This document shows positions 30,685 to 40,683 of a DNA stretch of 64,000 bases, in pieces. The DNA is from Prochlorococcus sp. AG-436-O11 (GTDB taxonomy: Bacteria > Cyanobacteriota > Cyanobacteriia > PCC-6307 > Cyanobiaceae). Where the stretch lies: NCBI GenBank assembly GCA_003212535.1, contig QCPO01000003.1, positions 50,259 to 114,258 of the forward strand, in the 5' to 3' direction. The notes beneath the pieces are model-generated. The model did not search any database and was not told where the DNA came from. It saw only the letters and a list, made by a program, of their open reading frames with translations. Numbering within the stretch: position 1 is the first letter of the stretch; every line of letters starts with the position of its first letter. A program made the translations under genes and the position numbers.

Positions 30685-32097
30685 GTGTGGCAAGAAATTA
30701 ATTATAAAGAAGATTCCAACGATCTTTTAGTTCCCAATATTACTTATAAAATTAACCCTGCAGAAATTGAAAGTGTTGATGATAACTCTATTGCTAAAGA
30801 AATTGGCTTTGAATCAGGTGATTCTATTATTAGTATTAACGGAAAAAAGCCAAGAGATTTAATTGATTATCAGATCCTTATTAGTGAAGAAATTTTAAAT
30901 ATTTCCGTTTTAGATAAAAATAAAGAGATTCATGGCATCAGTATTGAAAAAGACCAAGATGCAAGTTTAGGAATTAATTTTAAAGATGCTTTATTTGATT
31001 CCATAAAACAGTGCAATAATAACTGTCCATTTTGCTTTATAGATCAACAACCACGTGGTAAAAGAAAAAGCCTTTACGTAAAAGATGATGATTATAGAAT
31101 GAGTTTTTTGTATGGATCTTATCTAACCCTTACAAATTTAAAACAAGAAGATTGGGAAAGAATATCTGCTCAGAAACTATCACCACTTTTTATTTCTGTT
31201 CATGCAACTGATCCTATGACCCGAGAAAAATTATTAAAAAATAAAAAAGCAGGTGAAATTCTTGAACAAATTGCCTGGCTAGAAGAAAACTCTATACAAA
31301 TGCATGCTCAAATTGTTGTATGTCCAGATATAAATGATGGAAACATTCTAGAAAAATCAATTTTTGAACTTGCAGAATTCTACAATAATGAATCTAAAAC
31401 AGTTCTATCTGTTGCCATAGTTCCTGTGGGACTTACAAAATTTAGACCTGAAAATGATGGTTTAAGAGCCATAAGCAAAGAATACGCAATCAAAACCATT
31501 CAACAAGTGGAAAATTTTCAATCGTCTTTCCAAAATACTCTTGGAACACGCTTTTGTTGGCTAGCAGACGAATGGTATTTGATAGCTGGTATGAATTTAC
31601 CTAGTTATAAAACTTACGAACACCTGCCTCAAGAATCTAATGGAGTAGGTTCAATTAGAAGCCTTCTTAAAATATTAAATGTAAAAACTAAAAACCTACC
31701 CAAGAAAGTCAATAAACAAAAAAAAGTTTGTTGGATTGTTGGTAAATTAGTTTATGAAGCTCTTATTCCTACAGTTAAAAAATTAAACAATATTAATGGA
31801 CTTACTATTATTTTATATGGTTTACCAAGCATTTATTGGGGGCAAGAACAAGTAGTTACAGGACTATTAACTGGAGAAGATTTAATTTATGGGCTAAAAA
31901 ATAAAGACTTAGGAGAGGGTATTTACATACCATCAATAATGTTAAAACTAAATACTGATTTATTTTTAGATGACAAAAATATAAGTGAAGTTGAAAAGCA
32001 ACTGAACACCAAAATTCACGTTCTGGATGATACAAATGATATTATTAATAGTCTAATTGGAATATCAAATAGTAAGAAGATTATAAATTATGTTTAA
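30685..32097 (+). CDS. DUF512/TIGR03279-type radical SAM protein with N-terminal PDZ-like domain
   Basis: PDZ-like IAKEIGFESGDSIISINGKKPRD, then CNNNCPFCFIDQQPRGKRKSLYVKDDDYRMSFLYGSYLTLTNL. Confidence 0.9.
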   Translation: MWQEINYKEDSNDLLVPNITYKINPAEIESVDDNSIAKEIGFESGDSIISINGKKPRDLIDYQILISEEILNISVLDKNKEIHGISIEKDQDASLGINFKDALFDSIKQCNNNCPFCFIDQQPRGKRKSLYVKDDDYRMSFLYGSYLTLTNLKQEDWERISAQKLSPLFISVHATDPMTREKLLKNKKAGEILEQIAWLEENSIQMHAQIVVCPDINDGNILEKSIFELAEFYNNESKTVLSVAIVPVGLTKFRPENDGLRAISKEYAIKTIQQVENFQSSFQNTLGTRFCWLADEWYLIAGMNLPSYKTYEHLPQESNGVGSIRSLLKILNVKTKNLPKKVNKQKKVCWIVGKLVYEALIPTVKKLNNINGLTIILYGLPSIYWGQEQVVTGLLTGEDLIYGLKNKDLGEGIYIPSIMLKLNTDLFLDDKNISEVEKQLNTKIHVLDDTNDIINSLIGISNSKKIINYV

Positions 32098-33517
32098 AAA
32101 AATTATAAATCCAATCTTATTTTTACATCTTGCTCTATGTATGACTTATCAAAAAACTACATTTAGCACTACAAATAATTATATTGATCAAGTCTTAGAA
32201 GAAAAAGAAGATCAGATTTTTATCGATTATGAAGAAATAGAAACTATTATCTTTCAAAATCAAGAACTTAAATCATTACAAGAATTAGTTACCGCATCAA
32301 GTTTTAATCTTTCGAGCAAAATATCTAAGAAATATCCCTCATTAGATCTTCAAGCCAGTGGATTTCCAAAATACGTTTCTGGCACAAATTACAATAGCAA
32401 TTCACAAACTACAAAAACTTCACAATTTTCTGCTAATCCTTCTCTTAATATTAGATGGGATTTAATTGATCCTCTAAGGGGTTCTGAAATTAAAATAGCC
32501 AGAGAAAAGTATAAAATTGCAAAAAATAATTTTGAGATTAAAAGAAAAGATTTAATTCAAGAAGCAAGGGCTGCATATCACAAATACCAAAAATCATTTC
32601 AAGATATCGAAAATAAGAAATATGCACTTGAGTTATCAATTACAAGTTTAGAAAATGCTCAATCAAAGTTAGATGCTGGTATTGGTACAAAATTTGAAGT
32701 TCTTGAAGCAGATGCCCAATTATCCCGAGATAAGCAATCACTTAATGAAAAAAAAATTGAACATGAAATTAACAAAATTTCATTAAAACAAATCCTGAAT
32801 TTAAAAGGTCATTTTGAAATTCATCCTGATCAGAAATTAATAGGCTTCTGGAATAATAAATTAACTAAAAATATAAAGAATGCTCTAGCAAACAATCTTA
32901 GTTTAGAAAATCTTTCTCTTCAGAAAGAAATTAAAAAGAAGGAAGCCATGAGTTATTTAAAGGCAAACAAGCCAAAGGTTTACATCAGTAACACATTCGC
33001 CAGTGCCTTTACGAAAGGAGATTACTTATCAAGTTCAATAGACTCTAGCGAAAATGGCTCAGCATATACAAATACGATAAGTTTAAACTTCTCATGGAAT
33101 ATTTTTAATGGGAACCAAAATAAAAATTCTTACAAATCAAGTGAAGCAGCTGCAAAGGCAGAAGAATATTCCTTTAACAATTTTGAAAATGTTTTGAAAA
33201 CAAAAATTATGAAAGCATATTTAAATTTAAAATTAAATGAAGAAAAAATAATATCCTCTCTTAAAGAAATCTCTTCTACCAATGAGTCTTTAAGATTAGC
33301 GAGATTAAGATATGATGTGGGAATATCAACTTTAAAAGATGTTCTAGTAAGGCAAAAAGAATTAAGCAATGCAAAATCAAATAATATTAATGCGGTTTAT
33401 AATTACAATCTGAATTTGGATGAATTAGAGAGATTAACTTTTCTTGAAATAAGCAATAAATGTATTGTTAGTAATACAATTAATAAGAGAGAATCTATTT
33501 GCAATATTCCAAGATGA
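32090..33517 (+). CDS. TolC-like outer membrane efflux protein
   Basis: Signal-like N-terminus, coiled-coil OEP repeats (LDAGIGTKFEVLEADAQLSRDKQSL; RYDVGISTLKDVLVRQKELSNA). Confidence 0.87.
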   Translation: MFKKIINPILFLHLALCMTYQKTTFSTTNNYIDQVLEEKEDQIFIDYEEIETIIFQNQELKSLQELVTASSFNLSSKISKKYPSLDLQASGFPKYVSGTNYNSNSQTTKTSQFSANPSLNIRWDLIDPLRGSEIKIAREKYKIAKNNFEIKRKDLIQEARAAYHKYQKSFQDIENKKYALELSITSLENAQSKLDAGIGTKFEVLEADAQLSRDKQSLNEKKIEHEINKISLKQILNLKGHFEIHPDQKLIGFWNNKLTKNIKNALANNLSLENLSLQKEIKKKEAMSYLKANKPKVYISNTFASAFTKGDYLSSSIDSSENGSAYTNTISLNFSWNIFNGNQNKNSYKSSEAAAKAEEYSFNNFENVLKTKIMKAYLNLKLNEEKIISSLKEISSTNESLRLARLRYDVGISTLKDVLVRQKELSNAKSNNINAVYNYNLNLDELERLTFLEISNKCIVSNTINKRESICNIPR

Positions 33518-34311
33518 ATCAATCAAATTTAACAAAAAAACAAATCAAAGAATTATATTCTTTGTTTGAATTAGTTAGTCAAAGACAATTAAAAGACTTT
33601 GGGAATATAAGTGCTAGGAATAAATCAGACGGATCTTTAATTACGAGTTGTGATTTATGGAGTGACAAAACAATTGTAGAAGGGCTATCAAGGATAGCTC
33701 CAAATGAAGGCGTGCTAAGCGAAGAGGGAGGAAAATTAATTCCCAGTTCAAATGCTTATTGGATAGTAGACCCACTTGATGGAACCACAAATTTTGCGGC
33801 AGGTATTCCCTACTGGTCTATATCAGTAGCTAGATTTGTAGAAGGTAGACCGCAATCTTCTTTTTTAATAATCCCAACTTTAAATAAAAAATTTTTATCT
33901 ATTAAAGACAAAGGTGTTTGGCTAAATAATAAAAAAATAGAAGCTAATCAAAATAATAGAAAAAGTGATTGTGTTTCCTTATGTAGTCGATCAATTAAAA
34001 TTTTGCAAAAAAACCCGAACTCCATCTTTCCAGGAAAGATAAGACTGCTAGGTGTATCAAGTTTAAATCTCACCAGTGTAGCAATGGGGCAAACTTTCGG
34101 GGCGATAGAATCAACCCCAAAAATATGGGATATTGCGGCTGCCTGGCTATTACTTGAAGAGCTTAATTGTTCTATAGACTGGTTAGACACTGATCCTTTA
34201 AATTTAATTTCAGGACAAGATTTAAGCGAGGTAAATTTCCCATTAATTGCCGGTAGAACAATAGAACAAATTAAAGTCTTGAAACCATGGGGAAACCTAT
34301 TACTGAAATAA
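33514..34311 (+). CDS. Inositol monophosphatase family protein (HisN-like)
   Basis: EGVLSEEGG, WIVDPLDGTTNFA, WDIAAAWLLLEE; ATG 33514 overlaps the upstream stop (ATGA). Confidence 0.9.
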   Translation: MNQSNLTKKQIKELYSLFELVSQRQLKDFGNISARNKSDGSLITSCDLWSDKTIVEGLSRIAPNEGVLSEEGGKLIPSSNAYWIVDPLDGTTNFAAGIPYWSISVARFVEGRPQSSFLIIPTLNKKFLSIKDKGVWLNNKKIEANQNNRKSDCVSLCSRSIKILQKNPNSIFPGKIRLLGVSSLNLTSVAMGQTFGAIESTPKIWDIAAAWLLLEELNCSIDWLDTDPLNLISGQDLSEVNFPLIAGRTIEQIKVLKPWGNLLLK

Positions 34312-34402
34312 TAGTTGCATAAAAAAGAAATAATTACTTGCAAGATATCGTTATTAGATACAATAAATGAAGAAATGAGATAAGTATTTGAAGAGAATAG
34401 AT

Positions 34403-35317
34403 ATGCAGCGCACATCAACTTGGATACTTAAAAGTTTATGGGGAGCTTGTGAGAGATGGAGTAAATCGGATTGTATTGATTTAAGTGCTGCTTTTGCTTA
34501 CTACACGCTGCAATCATTTTTTCCTATTCTTCTCATTTCACTTTCAATAGCTTCATGGTTCCTAGGGAAACAAGAGGGCCTAGATCAACAAATAATTGCT
34601 ATAGCAGCACAAATTTTACCCCCTTCGGTAGTTGAATTAGTAGAAACAACGTTATTTAAATTAATTGATCAAGGTTTTGGGGCAGGTATTTTAGGAGCAA
34701 TGTTTTTGCTTTTTACTGCAGGGAATGCTTATTTATCACTTCAAAGAGGTTCCGATAGACTGTGGGAAGATGAACTTCCTTCAAAAAGAGTAAATGCAGC
34801 TTGGCAAGAACAAGCATCAAGATTTGTTCGAAATAGAATTGAAGCTTTTTTAATAGTATTCTTTATTGGTTTCTTAATGGTATTAGATCAAATTAGTGCA
34901 AACCTTAGAATGATCCCAAGTACAGTTTTAGAAAATCTATCAGAATCAAATAATTTTCTTTATAATTTTGTTCTTAAATTACCGCTATTACAAGTCGGCC
35001 AATTTGCAATACCACTAATTGGCTTTTCTTTAATGGCTTTATTGCTGCAGGCACTTTTGCCTAGCAGAAAAGTTCCTTTAAAACCTTTAATTCCAGGTTC
35101 TATGCTCATTGGAATTGGATTAACTACTCTTAACCTCGCGGTAAGTAAAAGTATTCTCTCCCTTGGGGTAAGATTCCAAGCATATGGTTTTATTGGAGGT
35201 TTTTTAGTCCTTACATTATGGGTTTGGCTATTAGGTGTGATTTTGTATTTTGGACAGTGCTGGAGTGTAGTTATTGCTAGTATGTCTTTAGTAAATAGAA
35301 AAAGAAATAGACCATAA
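34403..35317 (+). CDS. YihY/virulence factor BrkB family membrane protein
   Basis: DLSAAFAYYTLQSFFPILLISLSIASW, multi-TM; start moved to ATG 34403. Confidence 0.85.
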   Translation: MQRTSTWILKSLWGACERWSKSDCIDLSAAFAYYTLQSFFPILLISLSIASWFLGKQEGLDQQIIAIAAQILPPSVVELVETTLFKLIDQGFGAGILGAMFLLFTAGNAYLSLQRGSDRLWEDELPSKRVNAAWQEQASRFVRNRIEAFLIVFFIGFLMVLDQISANLRMIPSTVLENLSESNNFLYNFVLKLPLLQVGQFAIPLIGFSLMALLLQALLPSRKVPLKPLIPGSMLIGIGLTTLNLAVSKSILSLGVRFQAYGFIGGFLVLTLWVWLLGVILYFGQCWSVVIASMSLVNRKRNRP

Positions 35318-35325
35318 AAATTAAA

Positions 35326-35670
35326 ATGAATTCTTTTATTGAAACTAATAAAACATTAGTAACCTATTCATTAATTTTTTTAATTGTTATTCCTATTTTT
35401 GGACTTAACTTTTTTCTAAGCATTATTGGTAATGTTTTGCTGATATTGTTTCTAATAACTTTATTAATATTGCTCATTGTATTTTTAAGTTTTACTTCTT
35501 TAAAGTCAAAAGTAAGTAAATGTGAACAATGTGGAGCAGTTTCTCTAGGATTAAATGATACCTGCATTAATTGCGGTGCAGACTTAGAAAATATAAATAT
35601 TAAAAAGAGTAAATTAGATAATAATCCTAGTGAAAGAACTATTGAAGTAAAAGCTGAGGAAATAAAATAA
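35326..35670 (+). CDS. Membrane protein with C-terminal zinc ribbon
   Basis: Two TM segments then CEQCGAVSLGLNDTCINCG. Confidence 0.8.
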   Translation: MNSFIETNKTLVTYSLIFLIVIPIFGLNFFLSIIGNVLLILFLITLLILLIVFLSFTSLKSKVSKCEQCGAVSLGLNDTCINCGADLENINIKKSKLDNNPSERTIEVKAEEIK

Positions 35671-35696
35671 TTTTATTTTGTATTTGTCAAGAAAAT

Positions 35697-35843
35697 TTAA
35701 CCAATTCCAATTTGTCGGAGGATACTTTGTCCAGTGATCAATTCAGTTCCTAAACCTATCAAAATCCCCATCATAGCCATACGACCATTCCAAGTTTCTG
35801 CGAAATTTACAAAGCCAAATCTTGGTTGATTGTCTTCATTCAT
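35697..35843 (-). CDS. hli: High-light-inducible protein (HLIP/Hli, 48 aa)
   Basis: Read by hand: MNEDNQPRFGFVNFAETWNGRMAMMGILIGLGTELITGQSILRQIGIG*, chlorophyll-binding AExWNGRxAMMG motif. Below the ORF-track cutoff. Confidence 0.9.
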   Translation of the reverse strand: MNEDNQPRFGFVNFAETWNGRMAMMGILIGLGTELITGQSILRQIGIG

Positions 35844-35912
35844 AATTAACTACTTAACAATTTTCCCTATTTTAACGTTTGAAGGTTAAATTCATGGCAA
35901 ATAATTCATGAA

Positions 35913-36296
35913 TTACTTAACATGTCTATTACCATCAACTGGCCTATATTCATCTCCAGTTAATTCTTCATATATAATCCCTGGCAATCCAGTCTCAAAC
36001 ATAGTTTGTAAGGCCTCCTTCAGCATTGGATTCCATCCTCCAGTACTTATCTTTCCATGTCTTACGGTCCAATCCCAAGTACCCTGCAGATCTCTTGGCA
36101 TTCTCCCTTCCCTATCCCTTCTTCCCACTAAATCTAAAGACTCAACTAAACCAACAATAATGGGGTTTTTACCATAAGAAGGAGTAAGACTTAGTTCAAG
36201 TCTAACTGGATCCTCTTTAACCATTTTCAGACGAAACCTTGGTGGTAACTTGAGAGATCTTATAACTGACGTGACAATTTTAGTTCTTAATTCCAA
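35913..36296 (-). CDS. Hypothetical protein, likely conserved in cyanobacteria
   Basis: 127-aa ORF with ordered-looking composition; no named domain recognised. Confidence 0.75.
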   Translation of the reverse strand: MELRTKIVTSVIRSLKLPPRFRLKMVKEDPVRLELSLTPSYGKNPIIVGLVESLDLVGRRDREGRMPRDLQGTWDWTVRHGKISTGGWNPMLKEALQTMFETGLPGIIYEELTGDEYRPVDGNRHVK

Positions 36297-36315
36297 TTGT
36301 TTTTACCTTTAATTT

Positions 36316-36588
36316 TTAATTGAATTCATCAGTTCTATTACCTCTCTCTTCTAACAAAGAGTCATTATCATTTGAAAACCTGACTGTAAGTAGTTCCTCA
36401 TCTGTTATATTCCCATCCTTGTCAAGTAATTCTGGGTGTATAGTATATTTTTTTTGTTTTAAATTTTTATTATAAAATTCTTTTCGTCCTTTATCTGATA
36501 TTCCCCAACCAGTAGACATAACTTTAAAGGCTTTCCAAACTAAATAAGTAAGGCCTGCTGAATATATAATTGGAAACAAAATAGTCAT
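36316..36588 (-). CDS. DUF2973-like small membrane protein
   Basis: N-terminal TM, TIHPELLDKDGNITDEELLTVRF motif. Confidence 0.78.
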   Translation of the reverse strand: MTILFPIIYSAGLTYLVWKAFKVMSTGWGISDKGRKEFYNKNLKQKKYTIHPELLDKDGNITDEELLTVRFSNDNDSLLEERGNRTDEFN

Positions 36589-36748
36589 TAAGCTTATAAA
36601 TTAAATAGAAGTATAAATTATATGATAGCCCGAAAAAAAGAAAATTAACTAGTTTACTTTAAAATATTCTTCTTATAAATAAATATGTTTGTCTTATATA
36701 TAGTTATAATTAAAAATTTTATAGAATGTTTCCCAAAACGATAAACAA

Positions 36749-37876
36749 ATGAAATCCGATACTAATCGCTGCAAGAAATTTTTTTTCGCTTCAGCCTTAA
36801 CCATTGGTATTATTAGTCACTCAAATGTCATTTCTGAATCTTTACTTAATTCAAAGGTTAATGAAAACTCTAGATACTCTAATAAATCTTTCATAACAAA
36901 CGCCGTTGAAAAAACAGGTGCTTCTGTAGTAACAATTGATAGTCAGAGATATGTTAAGCAAAGACGATTTTCTCAAGATTCTAGAATATTCATAGACCCA
37001 TATTTTGAAAGATTTTTTGGATTACAGTTACCTTACGAAAATCAACCAAGAATAGAACAAAGCCAAGGAAGTGGATTTATATTCGCAGACGGTCTTGTAA
37101 TGACTAATGCACATGTTGTAAATGGATCAGATAAGTTGATTGTCGGTTTAAAAAACGGCAAAAAATTAAAAGGTAAACTTGTAGGACAAGACTTTTTTAC
37201 TGATTTAGCTGTTCTTAAAATTGAAGGTAAAGGTCCTTGGCCCAAAGCAAAATTGGGTGATTCAACAAAAATTAAAGTTGGTGATTGGGCAATAGCAGTT
37301 GGCAATCCCTTTGGACTAGAAAACACTGTCACGCTTGGCATTATTAGTAATCTCAAACGAAATGTTACAAAATTAGGGATTTATGACAAAAAGCTTGAAC
37401 TAATTCAAACAGATGCTGCTATTAATCCTGGGAATTCAGGTGGACCACTATTAAATAGCGATGGAGAAGTAATTGGGATTAATACTCTTATAAGATCTAG
37501 TCCAGGAGCGGGATTAAGTTTCGCGATTCCAATAAATAAAGCCAAAGAAATTGCCTATCAGTTAATAAATAATGGGAAAGCAATACATCCTATGATTGGT
37601 ATTAGCCTCATAGATGAAACTAACTTTGAAACTAACGAAAATGCTGTGAAAGTTGGTTATGTAGTTCCTAGCAGTCCAGCTGAAAAGAGTGGTATTTTAA
37701 TTAATGACATAATCTTAAAAGTTGGTAATCAAACTATAGAAACTGCTACTGACGTTATTACTGAAATAAGTAAAAATGGTATTAATAAAACATTAAATAT
37801 ATCTTTAAAAAGAGGAAATAAATTAATTAAATTAAAAGTTAAGCCTACTGATATTAGTAATCTATCAAAGAGGTAA
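36749..37876 (+). CDS. HtrA/Deg-family serine protease with PDZ domain
   Basis: GSGFIFADGLVMTNAHVV, TDLAVLKIE, NPGNSGGPLLN; C-terminal PDZ. Confidence 0.94.
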   Translation: MKSDTNRCKKFFFASALTIGIISHSNVISESLLNSKVNENSRYSNKSFITNAVEKTGASVVTIDSQRYVKQRRFSQDSRIFIDPYFERFFGLQLPYENQPRIEQSQGSGFIFADGLVMTNAHVVNGSDKLIVGLKNGKKLKGKLVGQDFFTDLAVLKIEGKGPWPKAKLGDSTKIKVGDWAIAVGNPFGLENTVTLGIISNLKRNVTKLGIYDKKLELIQTDAAINPGNSGGPLLNSDGEVIGINTLIRSSPGAGLSFAIPINKAKEIAYQLINNGKAIHPMIGISLIDETNFETNENAVKVGYVVPSSPAEKSGILINDIILKVGNQTIETATDVITEISKNGINKTLNISLKRGNKLIKLKVKPTDISNLSKR

Positions 37877-37881
37877 AGTCT

Positions 37882-38025
37882 TTACTGTTCACATTCTCTA
37901 AGTATTTCGACACATCTAGATATACAAATACCATCAGTAATGTCACATTCAGAAATACACTCAAAATAACTTTCAACAGGATCAGCAAATTGAAATCTTT
38001 TTTCTTTTAAATCATAATTATTCAT
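37882..38025 (-). CDS. 47-aa Cys-rich twin-CX3C protein candidate
   Basis: Read by hand: MNNYDLKEKRFQFADPVESYFECISECDITDGICISRCVEILRECEQ*; CX3C-X6-CX3C-X6-C. Confidence 0.7.
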   Translation of the reverse strand: MNNYDLKEKRFQFADPVESYFECISECDITDGICISRCVEILRECEQ

Positions 38026-38170
38026 TTACATTTATTAAAAATTAAGTTGTATTTTTAAGATTAAACAAATGACCAGAACAATGTAAAGTTAAATAAGTGA
38101 TCTTGCCTAGATGAATGTAAAGTTTCTTAAAAGTTCAAAAAATTTTTGACGCGGAATAATAGTCATTAAG

Positions 38171-39805
38171 TTATTTTTTTTTAATACTTTTCCTTTTTTG
38201 CTTCTCTAAAAAATATTCGTAATTTCCATCATAATATAATAATTTAGAGTCTTTAATTTCTATAATTCTATTTGCAACTTTAGATATAAAATATCTATCA
38301 TGCGAAATAATAAATACTGTACCTTTATAATTCTTAATTGCTATTTCTAAATTTTCTTTAGATTTGAGATCCAAATGATTAGTTGGTTCATCTAAAAGCA
38401 AAAAATTACTTGGATTCATAATCATAAGAGCCAAGGCTAATCTTGCTTTTTCTCCTCCACTAAGTTGTTTTACATATTTAAAAACAGCATCATTACTGAA
38501 GCCGAAACCACCCAGAAATGTTCTTACTTTTTTTTGTGACCATTCAGGAGCTTTATCAAAAATTAAATCAATAGCCTTTTCATCCAGAGCTAGTGCTTCA
38601 GCCTGATTCTGTTCATAATAACTAGTAATTATATTATGTTTACCTAAATTAATTTCCCCAATCTCAGGGTCTATTCTTTTCATAATTAATTTAAGCAATG
38701 TAGATTTACCAGAACCATTAGGTCCTAAAATAGCTATTTTTTCTCCCGAAGAAACCTTTAAATTCACATCTAATAAAAGTATTTTATCTTGAAAACTATG
38801 AGATAAATTTTTAATATTTAGAACTGATTTTCCTGACCGAGGACATTCTGGAAAATGAAAAGTAGGAGTTTTTAGTGTTGATATAGGCGCATCAATTTTA
38901 GAAATTTTTTTTAATTGTTTTTCTCGACTCTTAGCCTGGGTACTTCTTGTCGCACTAGCTCTAAACCTCTCTATATACCTTTTTTGCGTTTCAATCTCTT
39001 TTTGCTGCAACTGATAAGCTTTATTCTGAGATTCTTGATTTAAAGCTTTCTGCTCAACAAAAAAAGAATAGTTCCCATTATAAGTTTCAGATATTCCTCG
39101 TTCTATGAAAATAATTTTTTTGCATAATTTATCTAAAAAATATCTATCATGACTAATCAAAATAATTGAAATTTTTAAAGAGGATAAATATTCTTCAAGC
39201 CAGAAAATAGTTTCCAAATCCAAATGATTAGTTGGTTCATCAAGTAAAAGTAAATCAGGTTTTTGTAAGATTATTTTTCCAAGTGCCACTTTCATCTGCC
39301 AGCCACCTGAAAACTGTCCAACTAATTGATCAGCCTCTTTAAGAGAAAATCCTAGTTTTGGTAAAATTTTCTCTACTTCTGCTTGCATTTGATAACCCCC
39401 TAAAGCTTCAAATTTTCCTTGATATTTTGCTAATTTATTGACTAAAATTTCAAGTTCTCTAGAATCTTTATTAACATCCAAAGCTTTCATTGTCTTTTCA
39501 ATTTCTAAAAGTTTACTTGAAACTATTTGTATATCTTTAAAAGAACTTTCTAGTTCATCTCTAACTGATCGATTAAGATTGCAATCCAACTCTTGTTTTA
39601 GGTGAGCAATTTTAGGATTACCTTCTTTAATAACCATTCCACTTGTTTGATCTTCTTCTCCAATTAGAATTTTAAATTGGGTAGATTTACCTGCACCATT
39701 TGAACCTACTAATCCTATCTTTTCTCCTTTCTTAATCTCCCAATTAATATTTTTTAAAACAACATCTGTAGAATAAATTTTGCTTATATTATCAAATCTA
39801 ATCAC
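38171..39805 (-). CDS. ABC-F family ATP-binding protein
   Basis: Two ABC cassettes (GSNGAGKST, GPNGSGKST), two LLLDEPTNHLDL motifs, no TM domain. Confidence 0.93.
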   Translation of the reverse strand: MIRFDNISKIYSTDVVLKNINWEIKKGEKIGLVGSNGAGKSTQFKILIGEEDQTSGMVIKEGNPKIAHLKQELDCNLNRSVRDELESSFKDIQIVSSKLLEIEKTMKALDVNKDSRELEILVNKLAKYQGKFEALGGYQMQAEVEKILPKLGFSLKEADQLVGQFSGGWQMKVALGKIILQKPDLLLLDEPTNHLDLETIFWLEEYLSSLKISIILISHDRYFLDKLCKKIIFIERGISETYNGNYSFFVEQKALNQESQNKAYQLQQKEIETQKRYIERFRASATRSTQAKSREKQLKKISKIDAPISTLKTPTFHFPECPRSGKSVLNIKNLSHSFQDKILLLDVNLKVSSGEKIAILGPNGSGKSTLLKLIMKRIDPEIGEINLGKHNIITSYYEQNQAEALALDEKAIDLIFDKAPEWSQKKVRTFLGGFGFSNDAVFKYVKQLSGGEKARLALALMIMNPSNFLLLDEPTNHLDLKSKENLEIAIKNYKGTVFIISHDRYFISKVANRIIEIKDSKLLYYDGNYEYFLEKQKRKSIKKK

Positions 39806-39877
39806 TTTCTTAAAAATAGAATTTACAAAAATAGAGACTTATTTACCAAAAAATATTTTGTGGAATAAAATTATCTT

Positions 39878-40054
39878 ATGAAAAGAATAGAACAAATTGT
39901 AGTAATCTTCATAGCTGCAGCTCTTGCAATTCCCAGTTATTGGTTTTTTTGGACATTAGCTGGTGGTGGTGGTTACAACAAAAGAATCAATCCAAGCACT
40001 ATACTCCAACATGATTCTTCAAAATCTGTTCCTAAAGACCTCCTCGAGCCTTGA
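39878..40054 (+). CDS. Small single-TM hypothetical protein (58 aa)
   Basis: Read by hand: MKRIEQIVVIFIAAALAIPSYWFFWTLAGGGGYNKRINPSTILQHDSSKSVPKDLLEP*. Confidence 0.6.
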   Translation: MKRIEQIVVIFIAAALAIPSYWFFWTLAGGGGYNKRINPSTILQHDSSKSVPKDLLEP

Positions 40055-40262
40055 TTAACCACATTTTCGTCGCTTCATCATCAATAGTACTCAAATATTC
40101 AATAACTTCCTCTTTCGTAACCGCAATATCAAATTCTTTCCCAATCTCACATATTTTATCTAAAGCTGATTTAGGATTAGTTAAAGCAGTCAAGAATAAA
40201 CTTTGTTTCCTTTTTGAATCGTTTGATATCAGATTATAAAGTTTTTCAGCATTACTAGACAT
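40032..40262 (-). CDS. Nif11-leader-like small protein (76 aa)
   Basis: MSSNAEKLYNLISNDSKRKQSLFLTALTNPKSALDKICEIGKEFDIAVTKEEVIEYLSTIDDEATKMWLIKARGGL; Nif11-like layout by eye, terminal GGL. Confidence 0.65.
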   Translation of the reverse strand: MSSNAEKLYNLISNDSKRKQSLFLTALTNPKSALDKICEIGKEFDIAVTKEEVIEYLSTIDDEATKMWLIKARGGL

Positions 40263-40295
40263 TTTTTTTAAAATTCATATTTATAGATTATTCCC

Positions 40296-40634
40296 TCAAG
40301 CAACATTTTGTTGATTATATTTATTAATAGATAAATCATAATCAGCATCTTTTATTTCTTTAGCTGAAGCATCTGCCATACTTCTTGCATCTAAACATAA
40401 AACCTTTCTTAATTTTGCAAAATTAGCTGCATGAGATTTTCTACCATCTTTTTGAGCGCAGTACTCAGACTGTTGAAGAGTTTGATGAAGATGGGTTAAT
40501 AAATATGGACTAATTACTGCAGATATCAACACATCACTATTTTCATGATTGTGAGAATCAGAGTTTACTAATTTTTTTTTCTTTTTATCAATTATTGACC
40601 TTTTGGGTGAATCAAGTTTTCTTGAATTTTTCAT
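40296..40634 (-). CDS. Hypothetical protein
   Basis: 112-aa ORF, basic N-terminus, Cys-containing C-terminal half. Confidence 0.7.
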   Translation of the reverse strand: MKNSRKLDSPKRSIIDKKKKKLVNSDSHNHENSDVLISAVISPYLLTHLHQTLQQSEYCAQKDGRKSHAANFAKLRKVLCLDARSMADASAKEIKDADYDLSINKYNQQNVA

Positions 40635-40683
40635 GTTTAAACAAACAATTAACTGACAAAGGCATATATCTCCTTACTAATAA

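Noticed and set aside
33948-34418. 156-aa minus-strand ORF opposite the inositol monophosphatase gene
   Set aside because: Overlaps a confident CDS; no domain; probably chance.
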